Source of the DNA: Chloroflexota bacterium
GTDB taxonomy: Bacteria > Chloroflexota > Anaerolineae > B4-G1 > SLSP01
Length of the DNA stretch: 5,786 nucleotides
Assembly (NCBI GenBank): GCA_012798275.1
Contig: JAAZNO010000062.1
Coordinates: 1-5,786 of the forward strand
Reading direction: 5' to 3'
The position numbers and the translations under genes are program-made. A model generated the notes under the pieces. That model saw only the letters and a list, made by a program, of their open reading frames with translations. It ran no database searches and was not told the DNA's origin. Positions 5,588 to 5,786 of the stretch are shown piece after piece (position 1 is the stretch's first letter; each line of letters begins with the position of its first letter).

Positions 5588-5783
5588 ACCCCAACATCGG
5601 GACGATGAAGCCGAAGAGGCACCAGAAGTCGAGGGCGATGAAGGCGAGCAAGAGCACGCCGCCGGCCAGGGTCTTCCGCCCGTTCGGCAAAGCGCCGGCC
5701 AGCAACACGGCGATGGCGGCCGCCCCCAGGAGCGCCATCGTCCACAACGGCGGATCGCCGCGCAGCCATCCAATCCCCCCCAT
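5586..5783 (-). CDS. Small hydrophobic membrane protein, possibly the C-terminal part of a longer one
   Basis: I do not recognise this protein. From the ATG at 5783-5781 it has 65 residues with two likely membrane helices, about residues 13-33 (LWTMALLGAAAIAV onward) and 39-63 (TLAGGVLLLAFIAL onward), joined by the short basic loop PNGRK. The reading frame is still open at the window edge 3 nt upstream of that ATG and no ribosome-binding site can be seen, so the protein may be longer. The TGA stop (5588-5586) overlaps the last array heptamer. The hydrophobic pattern and ordinary composition support this frame over the others that overlap it. It reads toward the thioesterase gene, 382 bp away, and could share a transcript with it through the array. 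Confidence 0.55.
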   Translation of the reverse strand: MGGIGWLRGDPPLWTMALLGAAAIAVLLAGALPNGRKTLAGGVLLLAFIALDFWCLFGFIVPMLG

Positions 5784-5786
5784 GAG

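Noticed and set aside
5246..5608. Plus-strand Pro/Gln/Ser/Thr repeat protein encoded by the array
   Set aside because: CCAGCNN cannot form a stop in any plus-strand frame, so openness is no evidence. There is no ribosome site or non-repeat domain.
4793..5773. Extended thioesterase fused to a Trp/Gly/Ala-rich repeat domain
   Set aside because: The frame is open only because the heptamer array rarely makes stops. The AGGAG at 5212-5216 and the family length place the start at 5203.

Overview
The window is GC-rich bacterial chromosome, densely coded except at its left end (1-267) and around a repeat tract on the right (5204-5587). The best guess for the source is a Chloroflexota bacterium, perhaps of the Anaerolineae type. 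The grounds are a lipoprotein whose lipobox Cys is followed by a Ser/Thr/Pro-rich linker, a uracil phosphoribosyltransferase gene joined to a WecA/TagO-like gene, and GC-rich genes separated by short low-complexity direct repeats. This is inference from style, not a database match.

Layout: bases 1-267 hold no convincing gene, but contain two inverted repeats and a short direct repeat. Four plus-strand genes follow. upp (268-894) is followed after 6 nt by a WecA/TagO/MraY-superfamily sugar-1-phosphate transferase (901-1926). A pyrimidine-rich spacer with a tandem 20-mer separates these from a DapA/N-acetylneuraminate-lyase superfamily aldolase gene (2015-2887). That gene overlaps by 17 nt the GTG start of an SBP_bac_5-type ABC transporter lipoprotein (2871-4715). 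A convergent minus-strand gene (4793-5203) encodes a FlK-like hotdog thioesterase with all its catalytic residues. Upstream of it lie a four-unit heptamer tract (5222-5249) and then a 48-unit perfectly phased heptamer array (5252-5587, unit CCAGCNN). The array ends on the stop codon of a small minus-strand membrane protein (5586-5783), which may continue past the window edge.

How the genes fit: upp salvages uracil to UMP. The neighbouring membrane enzyme should use a UDP-sugar and release UMP while loading a polyprenyl-phosphate carrier, so the pair shares uridine-nucleotide chemistry. The aldolase and the solute-binding lipoprotein look translationally coupled, which suggests uptake and breakdown of an oxo-acid or a precursor of one, but the substrate cannot be read from the sequence and no permease or ATPase gene is in the window.

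The most unusual element is the heptamer array. It has an invariant pentamer with a variable dinucleotide, no phase slip over 336 bp, non-random unit order, an internal 42-bp perfect duplication, and twelve copies of the octamer GCTGGTGG (identical to the E. coli Chi site) on the minus strand. I found no CRISPR array, tRNA, rRNA, transposase or defence system.
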